Under the pieces are notes generated by a model. It saw nothing but the letters and a program-made list of their open reading frames with translations. It did no database searches and was not told the DNA's origin. A stretch of 64,000 nt of DNA from Persicobacter sp. CCB-QB2 (GTDB lineage Bacteria > Bacteroidota > Bacteroidia > Cytophagales > Cyclobacteriaceae), in the NCBI RefSeq assembly GCF_001274635.1, contig NZ_LBGV01000001.1, positions 1,984,001-2,048,000 on the forward strand. Direction: 5' to 3'. Positions 1-8,834 of this stretch are shown in pieces; positions within the stretch are counted from its first letter, which is position 1, and each line of letters begins with the position of its first letter. A program made the position numbers and the translations under genes.

Positions 1-1
1 T

Positions 2-325
2 ATCTTTGAACAGGTGGATCAGCAACCCAGACATCCCGCGCAGCTTTATGAGGCCATTGCCTATTTGGGTATCTTTTGCTTAAATTTTTTCTTATATAAA
101 AAACGTAATGCCATCACGCAGCCCGGGCTACTTTTTGGAACTTCCACTGCTTTGGTGTTCACTGCTCGTTTTGTTCTGGAATTTGTCAAGGAAAACCAAA
201 CTTCTGCCGAACAGGAAATGCTCTTCAATATGGGCCAGTGGCTCAGCATTCCATTTATTTTACTTGGGCTAGGGTTTATCCTTCGGGCGAATATCAAACA
301 AAAAAATACTAGCCTGGCCTTATAA
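2..325 (+). CDS. lgt: prolipoprotein diacylglyceryl transferase, C-terminal part (5' truncated by window edge)
   Basis: Lgt transfers diacylglycerol from phosphatidylglycerol to the lipobox cysteine of prolipoproteins in the inner membrane. Only the last ~107 residues are present; the frame is open from base 2, so the true start lies outside the window. Seen: the family block RHPAQLYEA, the later RFVLEFVKENQ segment and the terminal GQWLSIPFILLG membrane segment, all characteristic of the Lgt C-terminus, with at least two hydrophobic segments. The stop is followed after 4 bases by copy A of the TTAA repeat family. The window encodes several lipoproteins that this enzyme would modify. Confidence is high for the family. 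Confidence 0.93.
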   Translation: MFEQVDQQPRHPAQLYEAIAYLGIFCLNFFLYKKRNAITQPGLLFGTSTALVFTARFVLEFVKENQTSAEQEMLFNMGQWLSIPFILLGLGFILRANIKQKNTSLAL

Positions 326-329
326 ATTG

Positions 330-548
330 TTAACCCGAATTATTCACCGCTAAATTAAGTAAACCAGCTTAGTCACTTATTTTCAATTCAATAGCGCTAT
401 GCTTACCGATTTGTTAATAACCCAAATTGAGGCAAACTTACTTGCTCCTCATATATATGTTTCCTTAGATAAAAATGAAATAAGAAAAATTCCTTCATCT
501 TTCCCGCCTTGCAGCTAAACGAGGATTTAAGCTGAATAATCCGGCTAA
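330..548 (-). repeat. TTAA-flanked inverted-repeat element, copy A
   Basis: Left end TTAACCCGAATTATTCA at 330-346; right end tgaataatccggctaa to 548 (TSD position CTAA). About 219 bp, same length class as the other copies. Internal block with cttacttgctcctcat and attccttcatctttcccgcc matches copies F and K (reverse). It starts 4 bp after the lgt stop codon. Confidence 0.8.
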
Positions 549-1055
549 AGCGGTTCGGATATTCAAATTCGCCCATCAAATGAGCAAAAAAGTAACCATC
601 AGACCATTTTTCTGCTAAATAAAGTCAATTTCAATGATTTAACTCAAAGCAGGCGCACAAGGCGCTGAGCAGGCTTATTGGATTAAAAAAGGCTGAATTT
701 CGGTTACCAAAACGGTCAAATAACACCTCGTAAGCCTGCATTCAAAGTGGAATATCCACAATACCATTAGGAATCGGCAAAAGTTCCTCTTACCTTTGTG
801 TCAAGTTATACTCATTGTACAGTCTGCTATTCATCAGTAAGTTTGTCATTTGTGCCGCCGGAATTTCACGAATTTTACTCTCCGGCTCCGATAAGCAAAA
901 CCCTCATGCATCTGCCACTGTTTGTATTTAATCATAAAGGCAAGCGTTCCCTCCTATCAGGTTTTAATTCTTTTCTTTAACAATATACTTCCTCCCGGAA
1001 GCCTTGATTATGACGACACCCTCCCAAGGAGGCATTATTAACATGAAAAGAGCGT
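549..1055. other. non-coding stretch with probable leader of the cold-shock operon
   Basis: No gene is supported here; a 60-codon frame at 798-980 has no recognisable family. A TAnnTTTG-like -7 element (taccTTTG) lies at 791-798, without a clear -33 box. If used, it would give a leader of about 250 nt before the gene at 1056. The leader contains a CCGGA/TCCGG inverted repeat (about 858-886) and a perfect CCTCC-CAA-GGAGG hairpin at 1020-1032, next to the start. Long structured leaders are known for cold-shock genes elsewhere; applying this here is inference. Confidence 0.35.
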
Positions 1056-1277
1056 ATGGCAAGGTCACAGAATAGTTTTATCAAAAAACAGAAAGCGGAA
1101 AAGAAGCGGAAAAAAAAGGCTGAAAAATTCGAGAAACGCCTGGATCGTAAATCTCAGGATAGCAGCGGAAAGCTGGAAGATATGATGGCCTATGTAGACG
1201 AATTTGGTAATATTACTACTGTCCCTCCAGAAGAACGAGAAAATAAAGCTGAGAAAAAGAAAGATCAGCAACAATAA
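1056..1277 (+). CDS. small lysine-rich conserved protein upstream of cold-shock protein
   Basis: A 73-residue, strongly basic protein: residues ~8-40 are nearly all Lys/Glu/Arg/Ala (helical, charged), followed by a neutral block MMAYVDEFGNITTVPP at ~43-58 and a charged tail. I recall similar proteins next to, or named with, cold-shock proteins in Bacteroidota, but I do not know a characterised function; RNA or ribosome binding would be a guess from composition. It lies 21 bp upstream of the CspA-type gene on the same strand, so the two are probably co-transcribed. The antisense frame is a shadow. Confidence 0.75.
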   Translation: MARSQNSFIKKQKAEKKRKKKAEKFEKRLDRKSQDSSGKLEDMMAYVDEFGNITTVPPEERENKAEKKKDQQQ

Positions 1278-1298
1278 TATATTTTAATAATTAATACA

Positions 1299-1490
1299 AT
1301 GAGTACAGGTACCGTAAAATTCTTTAACGACGAAAAAGGTTTTGGTTTCATCAAAGATGATGCAACTAATCAAGATATTTTTGTTCACAAAACAGGTCTA
1401 CAGGACGATATCCGCGAAAATGACAAAGTGGAATATGACGTAGAGCGTGGACCAAAAGGATTGAATGCCGTGAACGTACGTCGCGTATAA
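1299..1490 (+). CDS. cspA: cold-shock domain protein (CspA family)
   Basis: A single 63-residue cold-shock domain, the standard length. RNP1-like motif KGFGFI (residues ~14-19) and RNP2-like motif DIFVH (~26-30) are both present, as is the N-terminal GTVKFFNDEKG strand. Such proteins bind single-stranded nucleic acid and act as RNA chaperones in the cytoplasm. Start chosen at the ATG that gives the canonical MSTGTVKFF N-terminus. It follows the small basic gene by 21 bp and is followed by a T-tailed hairpin at 1516-1545. Confidence 0.95.
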   Translation: MSTGTVKFFNDEKGFGFIKDDATNQDIFVHKTGLQDDIRENDKVEYDVERGPKGLNAVNVRRV

Positions 1491-1515
1491 TCACAGGATC
1501 AAATCCTTTTTTCTT

Positions 1516-1545
1516 AAAGTCGTTTCGAAAGATTCGGCTTTTTTT
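1516..1545 (+). terminator. rho-independent terminator of cold-shock operon
   Basis: Arms AAAGTCG (1516-1522) and CGGCTTT (1535-1541, one G-T wobble) followed by a T run to 1545, 25 bp after the csp stop codon. Confidence 0.7.
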
Positions 1546-1613
1546 ATGCCCTGAAATTTCATCCACTCAATGAGAAATCGTCATTTGCGGCTCATTCTAA
1601 ATCCTAAAGATTC

Positions 1614-1760
1614 CTAAACCGAATTATTCACCGCAAGCATTAGTAGATTGCCCTAAAGAATTTCATATCAGGTCGCAAACTGATTTTACTGCTGTCCTAA
1701 TTGCCCAAATTGGGGTTGGCTTGCTTCCTTCTCCCTCGAAAAAACGCCAAATAAGGCACT
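1614..1760 (-). repeat. TTAA-type inverted-repeat element, copy B (truncated)
   Basis: Left end CTAAACCGAATTATTCACCGC (terminal part, positions 1614-1633) is well preserved, as is the internal gcccaaattgggg block near 1704 and the ttccttctccctcgaaaaaa stretch. The other terminus is missing: similarity stops near 1760. Right after it lies a hairpin with arms CCCTCCT (1773-1779) and AGGAGGG (1788-1794) of unknown role. The rest, to 1916, shows nothing I recognise. Confidence 0.65.
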
Positions 1761-1916
1761 AGCCCTTAACTCCCCTCCTGTGGCTGGAGGAGGGTTTGTG
1801 CATGCATCATTTAGTTTATATGCCCCCATTTGAAAAACGACTTATACGGAGGAATAAATTTTGATATTAAAATATACCGACATATTTTGCCACGCTAACC
1901 TTAACCTTAACACCTT

Positions 1917-2795
1917 ATGATGAAAATATTGAAAGTTTTGGGAGCCCTCCTTTTACTATTTCTGTTCACCTCTATTGGCTTTGGCCTATACCTATACCAT
2001 AGTAATCCCAGGATAAAGGCCATTGTAGATAATGATGAATCCGTATTGTATTATTTTCCTACCAAAGAGCTGGCCGATCTATCCGATTTTGACTATCAGG
2101 AAGTGGAGCTCATCGAGCAGGACTCCCTCTCGCTATATCATTACTTTTTCAAACAAAAGACAGACAGTCTGATTGGGAATATATTCTTTGTTCATGGAGC
2201 AGGGGGAAATGCCAGCAGATATGCGTCCAAAATAGAACCCCTGCTTCAGGCGGGATTCAATGTCTACATTCCAGACTGGCGAGGCTATGGAAAATCCATG
2301 GGCAAACCCAACTACAAAAATGTATTGAGTGATAGCCAGCATGCCTTCGAAGATTTCCTTCTCAAAACTAAGGAGGATAGTGTAAAAACGATTATGATGG
2401 GACTTTCCCTTGGCGGGCAGGTCGCTATTAAGCTGGCCCTTGACAATCAGGAGCAGGTGGATGCGCTGGTGACAGATGGCAGTATCCCTTCGGCCCAACA
2501 ACTGGCCATTGATTATGCCCCTGTAGATTTCCTTAAAAAACAGGCCATCGCACATCCGGAAAATTTCAATCAGGAATATGTCGCTGTACGTGATATTGCT
2601 AAAATCCAAAATCTCCCAAAACTCATTATCCATAGTAAGAAGGACCGGGAGGTAAAGGCGGAGCATGGAAAAACTTTGTTTGCCAATGCCCGTGCTCCGA
2701 AAACTTTTTGGGAAACCGATACGGAGCATATCCAAACCCTGGTTGCACTACCGGAAGAAACGGTCAATAAAATTAAAGCATTGATCGCTGATTGA
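1917..2795 (+). CDS. alpha/beta hydrolase, membrane-anchored or exported (serine hydrolase)
   Basis: 292 residues. An N-terminal hydrophobic segment (~5-27) suggests a membrane anchor or signal peptide. The oxyanion-hole motif FVHGAGGN (~91-98) precedes the nucleophile elbow GLSLGGQ with Ser164; the likely acid is Asp243 (HSKKDRE) and the base His271 (TEHIQ). This is the layout of the S33/lysophospholipase-like branch; the substrate cannot be read from sequence. Start: two consecutive ATG codons at 1917 and 1920, either possible. It stands alone, with repeat B upstream and a strong terminator downstream. Confidence 0.88.
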   Translation: MMKILKVLGALLLLFLFTSIGFGLYLYHSNPRIKAIVDNDESVLYYFPTKELADLSDFDYQEVELIEQDSLSLYHYFFKQKTDSLIGNIFFVHGAGGNASRYASKIEPLLQAGFNVYIPDWRGYGKSMGKPNYKNVLSDSQHAFEDFLLKTKEDSVKTIMMGLSLGGQVAIKLALDNQEQVDALVTDGSIPSAQQLAIDYAPVDFLKKQAIAHPENFNQEYVAVRDIAKIQNLPKLIIHSKKDREVKAEHGKTLFANARAPKTFWETDTEHIQTLVALPEETVNKIKALIAD

Positions 2796-2822
2796 TATGA
2801 TCCGACGACTTATTGGCCACCC

Positions 2823-2869
2823 AAAAAAACCGCTTCTTTCCTGCCGGCTCAGGGAGGAAACGGTTTTTT
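2823..2869 (+). terminator. rho-independent terminator of alpha/beta hydrolase gene
   Basis: AAAAAACCG ... CGGTTTTTT outer arms with inner TTTCCT/GGAGGAAA pairing, T run at the end, 30 bp after the stop codon. Confidence 0.8.
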
Positions 2870-2891
2870 AAACGTTTTCGGGCAAATTCAT

Positions 2892-3097
2892 CTAAATCAC
2901 ACACCACTAGATTAAGTAGCTCGCCCACAGCCCTTTATTCCTGCTGATGGAGATTGATTATGCTCATTTTCTAATCGCCCAAATTTGGGCAGACTTGTCT
3001 TTGCCTCATTCACCTGCTACCTTGAAAAAAAGGAAAAACTCCGTCATTTTTCCGTATTGCCGTTAATCGGGATAAAAGCATGAATAATACGGATTGA
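2892..3097 (-). repeat. TTAA-type inverted-repeat element, copy C
   Basis: A diverged copy: CTAA-start near 2892, conserved ctagattaag, a perfect 14-bp palindrome GCCCAAATTTGGGC at ~2979-2992, and right end tgaataatacggattga at 3081-3097. It occupies most of the space between the terminator and the DUF3999 gene. Confidence 0.7.
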
Positions 3098-3121
3098 GGG
3101 GACCCATAAAAGATTTATGGA

Positions 3122-4372
3122 TTAGTTAAAAGAATTTCCATCTGCCTCTGTCGCTTGTTTTTCCTTCAGCATCGAAAGGGTAAAACCTCCCAAAAGCAAA
3201 ATAATCAAAACCATAACGCCCCAAAACCAGTAGTCTGACAGCCCATTTGATTTTTCATCAGGGGATTGGGAAGTCAATTTTTCTTCCTCCCCTAAATTCA
3301 GCGCGATGACTTCTTTAGGAATATTAGCGGAAAAGCGATGAATATCGTATCGTGGAAATATGGCCTTTTTATTTCCATAATAAAGGAAATAATCTGCCTC
3401 TTCAATAAATCGAGCCAGAAGAATATATGCTGGTCCTTCTAAGGAAACTTGACCAATTGAAAGCGGGGCATTGTCCTCATTTTCGATATGGATTTTAACT
3501 TTTTTCGCCCGCACCGATTCAAAATCGAATTCATTTTTCCGAACAGAAGTCAACACCCCATTATAAACAGGCCTAAAATTCCATCGCCATCCCTTAGCGG
3601 TCTTAAAACTATCGCTGGCACACATTACCACAAACTTTCGGTAGTAATCATATTCAGAATGGACAGGAATTTCCAGCTTACTTACAGGCAATTCCCCTGC
3701 TAAATTCAATCGGATTACCGTCCTTTTCCACTCCGTTTCTACCTCTTGCGTTAAAAAAGAGTATTTTCTATAAGTTCCCGGGTCAAATTTCGCTTGCCAT
3801 AATCTGGCTTTTTGAAATAATGGATCTGTAGCGCTCTTAATGGCTACTCGATAGTAAGTAAATTCAGATTCCGGAAAATTTAACCGGGAAAATTTAAAAT
3901 CAGCAGCATCATTATGAAGAGATAAAATCCTATAATCAGCAAGTATTTCAAACCATTCTTGCTGATCGTAGCTACCAGCCAATTGTATTTTCCAATCAAA
4001 ATTTTGCTGACCAAAATCGAGTTCAATCCTATTAAGACTTCTCCCTTCATTTAACTTAAAGGTATAAAAATAAATACCCTCCTTTTTAACCTGATTGATC
4101 AGCTTAAAGTCCACCATCAACTTACGACTTTGCCCCTCCAGCTTCTTTAAAATATAGGGTACCTCCAGCGTGTCTGCCAATGTCCTGCCCAGAATACGAA
4201 GATCAGAAAGGTCCCCATTGAGCTGGGAAAACATCTCATTGGGGATGGATATCTTATGCCAAACATCTTTTACCTCTGATAATGGCCGTCGATAAGCATA
4301 CTCATTATCTGCCTGAGCCTCCGTTATTATTGGACTACCTATTAATAAAAGTAACCATAAAAGCTTATTCAT
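3122..4372 (-). CDS. DUF3999 family exported protein
   Basis: 416 residues: N-terminal signal peptide (~1-20), a long beta-rich extracytoplasmic region, and one C-terminal membrane segment (~378-400, FWGVMVLIILLLGGFTL) with a short cytoplasmic tail. I assign it to DUF3999 from overall layout and because its neighbour upstream is a DUF2339 protein, a pairing known in other Gram-negative bacteria. The start codon overlaps the end of the DUF2339 gene by 8 bp, implying translational coupling and joint function at the envelope. The molecular role of the pair is not known to me. Confidence 0.8.
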   Translation of the reverse strand: MNKLLWLLLLIGSPIITEAQADNEYAYRRPLSEVKDVWHKISIPNEMFSQLNGDLSDLRILGRTLADTLEVPYILKKLEGQSRKLMVDFKLINQVKKEGIYFYTFKLNEGRSLNRIELDFGQQNFDWKIQLAGSYDQQEWFEILADYRILSLHNDAADFKFSRLNFPESEFTYYRVAIKSATDPLFQKARLWQAKFDPGTYRKYSFLTQEVETEWKRTVIRLNLAGELPVSKLEIPVHSEYDYYRKFVVMCASDSFKTAKGWRWNFRPVYNGVLTSVRKNEFDFESVRAKKVKIHIENEDNAPLSIGQVSLEGPAYILLARFIEEADYFLYYGNKKAIFPRYDIHRFSANIPKEVIALNLGEEEKLTSQSPDEKSNGLSDYWFWGVMVLIILLLGGFTLSMLKEKQATEADGNSFN

Positions 4373-6713
4373 TACCTATCAGGTTTTTATACTTATTATA
4401 GAGGAAAGATATCACCAAAAGTAATAGTCCGAGTGCCACCAGAGTGATGGTTTTGGAAATAGTGCTTAAATGGGCGATATCATAAAAGAATAATTTCAAT
4501 AAAGTGCCTCCGAAAAGCACCATGGCGGCCCATCTCAAGTGTTGCTTCTTTTTCCAAATGCCCAATGCAATCAGCATTAATGAATAAGACCCCCAAAGTA
4601 TGCTCAGCCCTAATTTCATGGCAGAGTCATCATTTTCAATCCACAATAATAACTCACTACTCAATACCCAAATCAGGGTAATATACAATAACAGGTCATA
4701 AGGAATACGAAGCATTTCTGCCCAATCACTTTGCTGTTTTTGTAAATAAAGCATATACATTCCGAAGGCCAATATCAGATAACTTAAATAACGGATGCCC
4801 AAATAATAGAAGTTCACCGCATAGTTACTATCAACATCAGGGAATCTCCAGGCCTCCGCCAAAGCAGACAACTCCTCCGTACCTGCCAAAATAAACAGAC
4901 TCACAAAAAGAAATTGAAATATCAGGTTAACCTTTTCCAAGGACTTGTTTTTCAACTTCCACAGATTCAAACCGATAAGCACCGAGGGAAAGACAACCGA
5001 ATAGTTGATCAGCCAGACCTCCCTGAACTTCAATTGATAAGTATCAAACACCGTCACCAAATCTCCCGTTTCCCGATCCGGTATTTTTAGCATGGAGTTA
5101 GAGTATTTTTGCACCCAATAATTGTTGACCTCCAGAAAGAAGGTGCCATACAAAACGAATAGAAAAATTGCAGGAATCGCTGGCAGCCACCACTTGTTCC
5201 AAAATTCAGAAAGCTCGACGGGTTGCCTGCTCGTCTGATAAACATAGGTCATCCAACCAAAGGCCAGTGTAAATAACAGACTATTTAAAAATGCGGTATT
5301 GAATAAAAAAGGCACTGATTTCACCTGATCAAAAAGAGATAATGACGGGTAGTCATTCCCCCAATCATGCAGCAAACTAATTACGGCCAAAATAATCAAG
5401 GGAAAGGCTAATTTCGCATAAATCTCCACTGATTTAGTCCTCCCAATCCAAAACAGCAAAGCCGCTTCCCCTGACCATAAAAGGGTTACCCAATGCCCGT
5501 CCAGCTGAACAGGTATTGCAATAGTGATAAAAACCAACACCAAACCAGCTATGAGGTAAAATAGGTTACTGTCTGATAATTTTCGTTTATAAACACCATA
5601 ACCTACACAAAAATGTAGCAGGGCATTGAGGAGGGTAAACAAACCAAGGAAATCCTCCCCAATCGCATGTCCGGCTAAAATGTAATACCCAAAACTATAA
5701 TAAAGGAAAGCATTCCCCAGAATTAAATATAAGTCAGCTCTGCCAAATTTTTCTTTTTGCAATAGCTTGTAGGAAATGCTGGTCAAATAAAACAGGGAAA
5801 AGAAAATCGTTAAAAAGACTAAAGCGGTGACAAAATACTCATTTGCTCTATAGCCAGAAAACATCCAAAAAGAATAGATTAGCCAGCTAAAGGAAAAGGC
5901 CGAATAATATAATGCTTTCCAATATTTTTTTACAGCCAGCACTAAAATCCCCATATTGATTAAACTAATATAGCCCAGAAAGACATTCGCATTTCCGGCT
6001 TTGTTACCCAATAAAAAAGGAACCGCATAAGCACCCACCATTCCCAATAGTGCGATAATTTGCTGATTAAAAACTAAGGCCGCAAAGACTGTAAATCCGG
6101 TAAAAACCACCATCAGGAAAAAAGCGAAACCGAGTGGCATTAAGTCATAGAAACTGTGAGCGATATAAGAAATGAAATAAAAAATAGCCATTCCCCCACT
6201 TAGCAAGACGGCACTGTAGTTTTCGTATTTCGGTTTTAATTTAAACGAAAAACCCAACAAGCCAATCCCCATTAAATACCCCATAATAATTCGGGCCAAT
6301 GGGCTAATCAAATCATGATCAATGGCATATTTCGCCCCAATCCCCACTCCCAGAACCAAAATAAAAATCCCGATCTTATTGATCAGATTTTCGCCGATGA
6401 ACTTCTCCCAATTAAAGGAAAAGGCTTCGGCGGTCTTTTTAGCCAGCTTTGGGGAGGATGGCGCTTCGGCTTGTTTTGGAGAGAAAGCGGGCCCTGACTT
6501 GGGTTGTTCTATAATCTCTAGCACCGCTTCAGCTGCAGGAGAAACTTTTTGCTCAGATTCTAGAGCGCTTGAGGAAGACTCCATCTTTTGTGCCTGCTGC
6601 TCCAATAATTCCCGCTTGATCGCCATCAGCTCTCTTTGCTGCGCCTGGTACTGAGCCTGCAAACGATCCAGCCTCATTAATAAAGATTGATATTGATCCT
6701 GACCTTCTGCCAT
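4365..6713 (-). CDS. DUF2339 family polytopic membrane protein
   Basis: About 782 residues from the preferred ATG at 6713 (an upstream in-frame ATG at 6746 adds 11 residues of doubtful origin). The N-terminus (~5-60) is a Gln/Leu/Glu-rich coiled coil, followed by a Ser/Pro/Ala linker and then roughly twenty hydrophobic segments through to the C-terminus. This is the usual DUF2339 plan: soluble coiled-coil head plus a large membrane domain. It is the first gene of a two-gene unit with the DUF3999 gene (8-bp overlap). Function unknown; envelope or polysaccharide-related roles have been suggested only by general context elsewhere. Confidence 0.85.
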   Translation of the reverse strand: MAEGQDQYQSLLMRLDRLQAQYQAQQRELMAIKRELLEQQAQKMESSSSALESEQKVSPAAEAVLEIIEQPKSGPAFSPKQAEAPSSPKLAKKTAEAFSFNWEKFIGENLINKIGIFILVLGVGIGAKYAIDHDLISPLARIIMGYLMGIGLLGFSFKLKPKYENYSAVLLSGGMAIFYFISYIAHSFYDLMPLGFAFFLMVVFTGFTVFAALVFNQQIIALLGMVGAYAVPFLLGNKAGNANVFLGYISLINMGILVLAVKKYWKALYYSAFSFSWLIYSFWMFSGYRANEYFVTALVFLTIFFSLFYLTSISYKLLQKEKFGRADLYLILGNAFLYYSFGYYILAGHAIGEDFLGLFTLLNALLHFCVGYGVYKRKLSDSNLFYLIAGLVLVFITIAIPVQLDGHWVTLLWSGEAALLFWIGRTKSVEIYAKLAFPLIILAVISLLHDWGNDYPSLSLFDQVKSVPFLFNTAFLNSLLFTLAFGWMTYVYQTSRQPVELSEFWNKWWLPAIPAIFLFVLYGTFFLEVNNYWVQKYSNSMLKIPDRETGDLVTVFDTYQLKFREVWLINYSVVFPSVLIGLNLWKLKNKSLEKVNLIFQFLFVSLFILAGTEELSALAEAWRFPDVDSNYAVNFYYLGIRYLSYLILAFGMYMLYLQKQQSDWAEMLRIPYDLLLYITLIWVLSSELLLWIENDDSAMKLGLSILWGSYSLMLIALGIWKKKQHLRWAAMVLFGGTLLKLFFYDIAHLSTISKTITLVALGLLLLVISFLYNKYKNLIGNE

Positions 6714-6894
6714 AAGTAGGTTGCCTTTTGAAAAATACTGTAGCATACGAATTTTATTGCTACAACAAAGCTTTCAATTTATGGAAGGCATATGGAGAAA
6801 ACAAACTATAGAAATGATATTCAGTATGATATTAAATTAAAAGTAGCTATAAAAACACAAAAATATCATCAGCAACCTCTCTTTGGGATTAGCA

Positions 6895-7119
6895 TTAAGC
6901 CTGAATTTTGTATGCTAGAATCCCTGTTTGGCTGCTAGGCGGGGAAGAGGAAGGAGTAGTTTCCTATTTCGAGTTTTTTCCAACGAAACAGAGGAATGAG
7001 GAGAAAGCAAGCTTGCCCAAATTTGGGCTATTATAACTCAAAGAAAACAAGTTTCAAAGAACTGAAAATAAACCTCTTCCGATTGGTTTATAAATATAGC
7101 GGTGAATATTTCGGATTAA
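6895..7119 (+). repeat. TTAA-flanked inverted-repeat element, copy D
   Basis: TTAA at 6895-6898 and 7116-7119, 225 bp. Right terminus gaatatttcggattaa is well kept; the left terminus is diverged. The centre is nearly identical to copy K over about 80 bp, including overlapping palindromes GCAAGCTTGC and GCCCAAATTTGGGC. It sits between the 3' end of the 7202 gene and the 5' end of the DUF2339 gene, so it could affect the DUF2339 promoter region. The remainder of 6714-7201 shows nothing else. Confidence 0.85.
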
Positions 7120-7201
7120 GTAGCACAAAAGATAGCCTTTCAAAATAAAGCACTAAATCAGCAAGCCGGAGTTTGTCATGCACTTCTGCTGCTAACTTTT
7201 G

Positions 7202-7633
7202 CTATTCATCCGCCTCAAGATCAATCCTGTTTGCAGACCATTCCTTTAATAGTTTTTCGACTTGAACTCTTTCATTTTCCGGGATATTTACATTTCTTCT
7301 ACGACACCATCTTAGTTGGATAGAAAGTTGTAAAGGCCCGCCGAACCAGTATTTTTTTAATTGCATCGTTCTTATTTCCCTTCGGTGAATTCGATGTTTA
7401 GAGGAGGTAAAACTCCAGGCAGTAACCAATAAAAAATGAATCAGAAACACCCCAAAATAGAAGTTTAAACCGGCAGCTTCAGACTCATAGAAAATCCTGC
7501 CAATGATGACAAACAGCCAAAGTACAAATATCGTCAGAAAAACCCTCCGTTGAGTAACTTTACCATCTGAAATACAAATCAGGTCTTTCTCAAAAATGAT
7601 TTTCCCCTTTTGCAATGGAATTTCTTTCGCCAC
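7202..7633 (-). CDS. hypothetical membrane protein, two membrane segments
   Basis: 143 residues. A short basic N-terminus, two hydrophobic segments (~30-48 and ~56-74), then a basic soluble C-terminal half rich in Arg/Lys with the block KKYWFGGPLQLSIQL (~93-107). This resembles small bacterial PH-like membrane proteins in layout, but I do not recognise a family and make no functional call. ATG start at 7633 with no nearby alternative. It is flanked by repeat D downstream and the divergent MazG-like gene upstream. Confidence 0.65.
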   Translation of the reverse strand: MAKEIPLQKGKIIFEKDLICISDGKVTQRRVFLTIFVLWLFVIIGRIFYESEAAGLNFYFGVFLIHFLLVTAWSFTSSKHRIHRREIRTMQLKKYWFGGPLQLSIQLRWCRRRNVNIPENERVQVEKLLKEWSANRIDLEADE

Positions 7634-7885
7634 CTTATCTGTATTATAAATTCAAATTTTTATAAATATAATTATTTCAAACAAGGAAATAAGTGATCTT
7701 CCGGAATCCTGTCCACCAGCAAACAAGAATATCCTGCAGCGGTCATTCATGGAAGGATAAATTCCCGGCCGCTTTCCACATTAGAAGTAGTGGAATTTTA
7801 TTGAAAGAAATTCCGCTTAAAGAAAAGGGGATTGAAAGAGAATCCTTAATTTCCCGCCTAATTTCAATTTTCATAACATTTCATA

Positions 7886-8212
7886 ATGCCAAAACTCAAA
7901 TCACAGCCTACCCTCAAGGACTTCCAACAATACATCACAGAGATGGAAATCGAAAGAGGATTTGATCAGCAATCTGCACGGGACAAATGCCTGTTAATGG
8001 GTGAAGAAGTCGGGGAACTATTTAAAGCGGTTCGCAAGGCGGAAGGATTGGCCATTGACCAACATTCCAAATTTGAAAATTTATCCGGGGAGCTGGCCGA
8101 CATCTTCATTTATCTCTGCGCCATAGCCAACCGCTATGAAGTAAATCTGGAAGAGGCATTCCGACAGAAGGAAATCATCAACGAAAAAAGAGTTTGGAAG
8201 CAGGCAGAATAA
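7886..8212 (+). CDS. MazG-like nucleotide pyrophosphohydrolase
   Basis: 108 residues, the size of a single all-alpha NTP pyrophosphatase domain. The metal-binding pattern is visible: EEVGEL (ExxE, ~46-51) in helix 1 and ELADIFIYL (ExxD, ~70-78) in helix 2, with a conserved K/R after each. Enzymes of this type hydrolyse (d)NTPs to NMP and pyrophosphate, often house-cleaning of non-canonical nucleotides. Start chosen at the ATG at 7886; the longer overlapping frame beginning at 7693 is in another phase and has no family features. The convergent GNAT gene ends 84 bp downstream. Confidence 0.87.
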   Translation: MPKLKSQPTLKDFQQYITEMEIERGFDQQSARDKCLLMGEEVGELFKAVRKAEGLAIDQHSKFENLSGELADIFIYLCAIANRYEVNLEEAFRQKEIINEKRVWKQAE

Positions 8213-8296
8213 GAGATTTCTGCCCTGTATAGATTCAGTTTCCAGCCTTTCATCAAAATATGGTTGGATTTTGAATCATGCGGCTTAAAAATTGTG

Positions 8297-8755
8297 TTAA
8301 ATTTCCGCCAATTGCTTTTCAAAACAAAGGCTGTCCTCCACCATGGCATATGGCCCATAGTTGGGAATCCTTTGATATTGTTGCTTCTGATATAAACCAA
8401 TCGCTTCCGGTTGCTGAATGCCGGTTTCCAGTACGCAACTTTGCATACCGAGCTCTTCGGCCCATTGCTCCAACTCCTTCAATATGGCGGAGGCCACTCC
8501 CTTTCCCCGGCACGCTTCCAGCGTAAACATGCGCTTGATTTCCATTTTCCCGGGACTAAAAAATTTCATGGCCCCACAACCCGCCGGCTTGCCCTCCAAA
8601 AACGCAACTACCACGCAAGGAATGGCATCCACCTTATTGAATTGCGCATAGAAAGCATTATCCTCTCCATTGCGAATGGCGAGATCCTGATCTAAATTTT
8701 GCACCAGCTGAAGAAAATCTTGGTGAGAGGAGTCGGTTCTAAGTAGGCTAAGCAT
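8297..8755 (-). CDS. GNAT family N-acetyltransferase
   Basis: 152 residues, a single GNAT fold. Motif A with the acetyl-CoA pyrophosphate loop is RGKGVA (~83-88), preceded by the beta-strand KMEIKRMFT and followed by the LYQKQQYQRI motif B region (~126-135). The acceptor substrate cannot be predicted. ATG start at 8755. A strongly structured non-coding element lies 80 bp upstream of the start on the same (minus) strand side; whether it is part of this gene's leader is open. Confidence 0.88.
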   Translation of the reverse strand: MLSLLRTDSSHQDFLQLVQNLDQDLAIRNGEDNAFYAQFNKVDAIPCVVVAFLEGKPAGCGAMKFFSPGKMEIKRMFTLEACRGKGVASAILKELEQWAEELGMQSCVLETGIQQPEAIGLYQKQQYQRIPNYGPYAMVEDSLCFEKQLAEI

Positions 8756-8834
8756 GATGTTATTGATTTTTGCACCCTAAAAATAAAGATCTTGCCTAAA
8801 AAATGAGGCTAAAAAGGAGCATTATTTTACTGAT

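Noticed and set aside
798..980. 60-codon frame upstream of the cold-shock genes
   Set aside because: No family features; lies in the probable leader.
7693..7965. 90-codon frame overlapping the MazG-like gene start
   Set aside because: Wrong phase for the MazG signature and no recognisable content.
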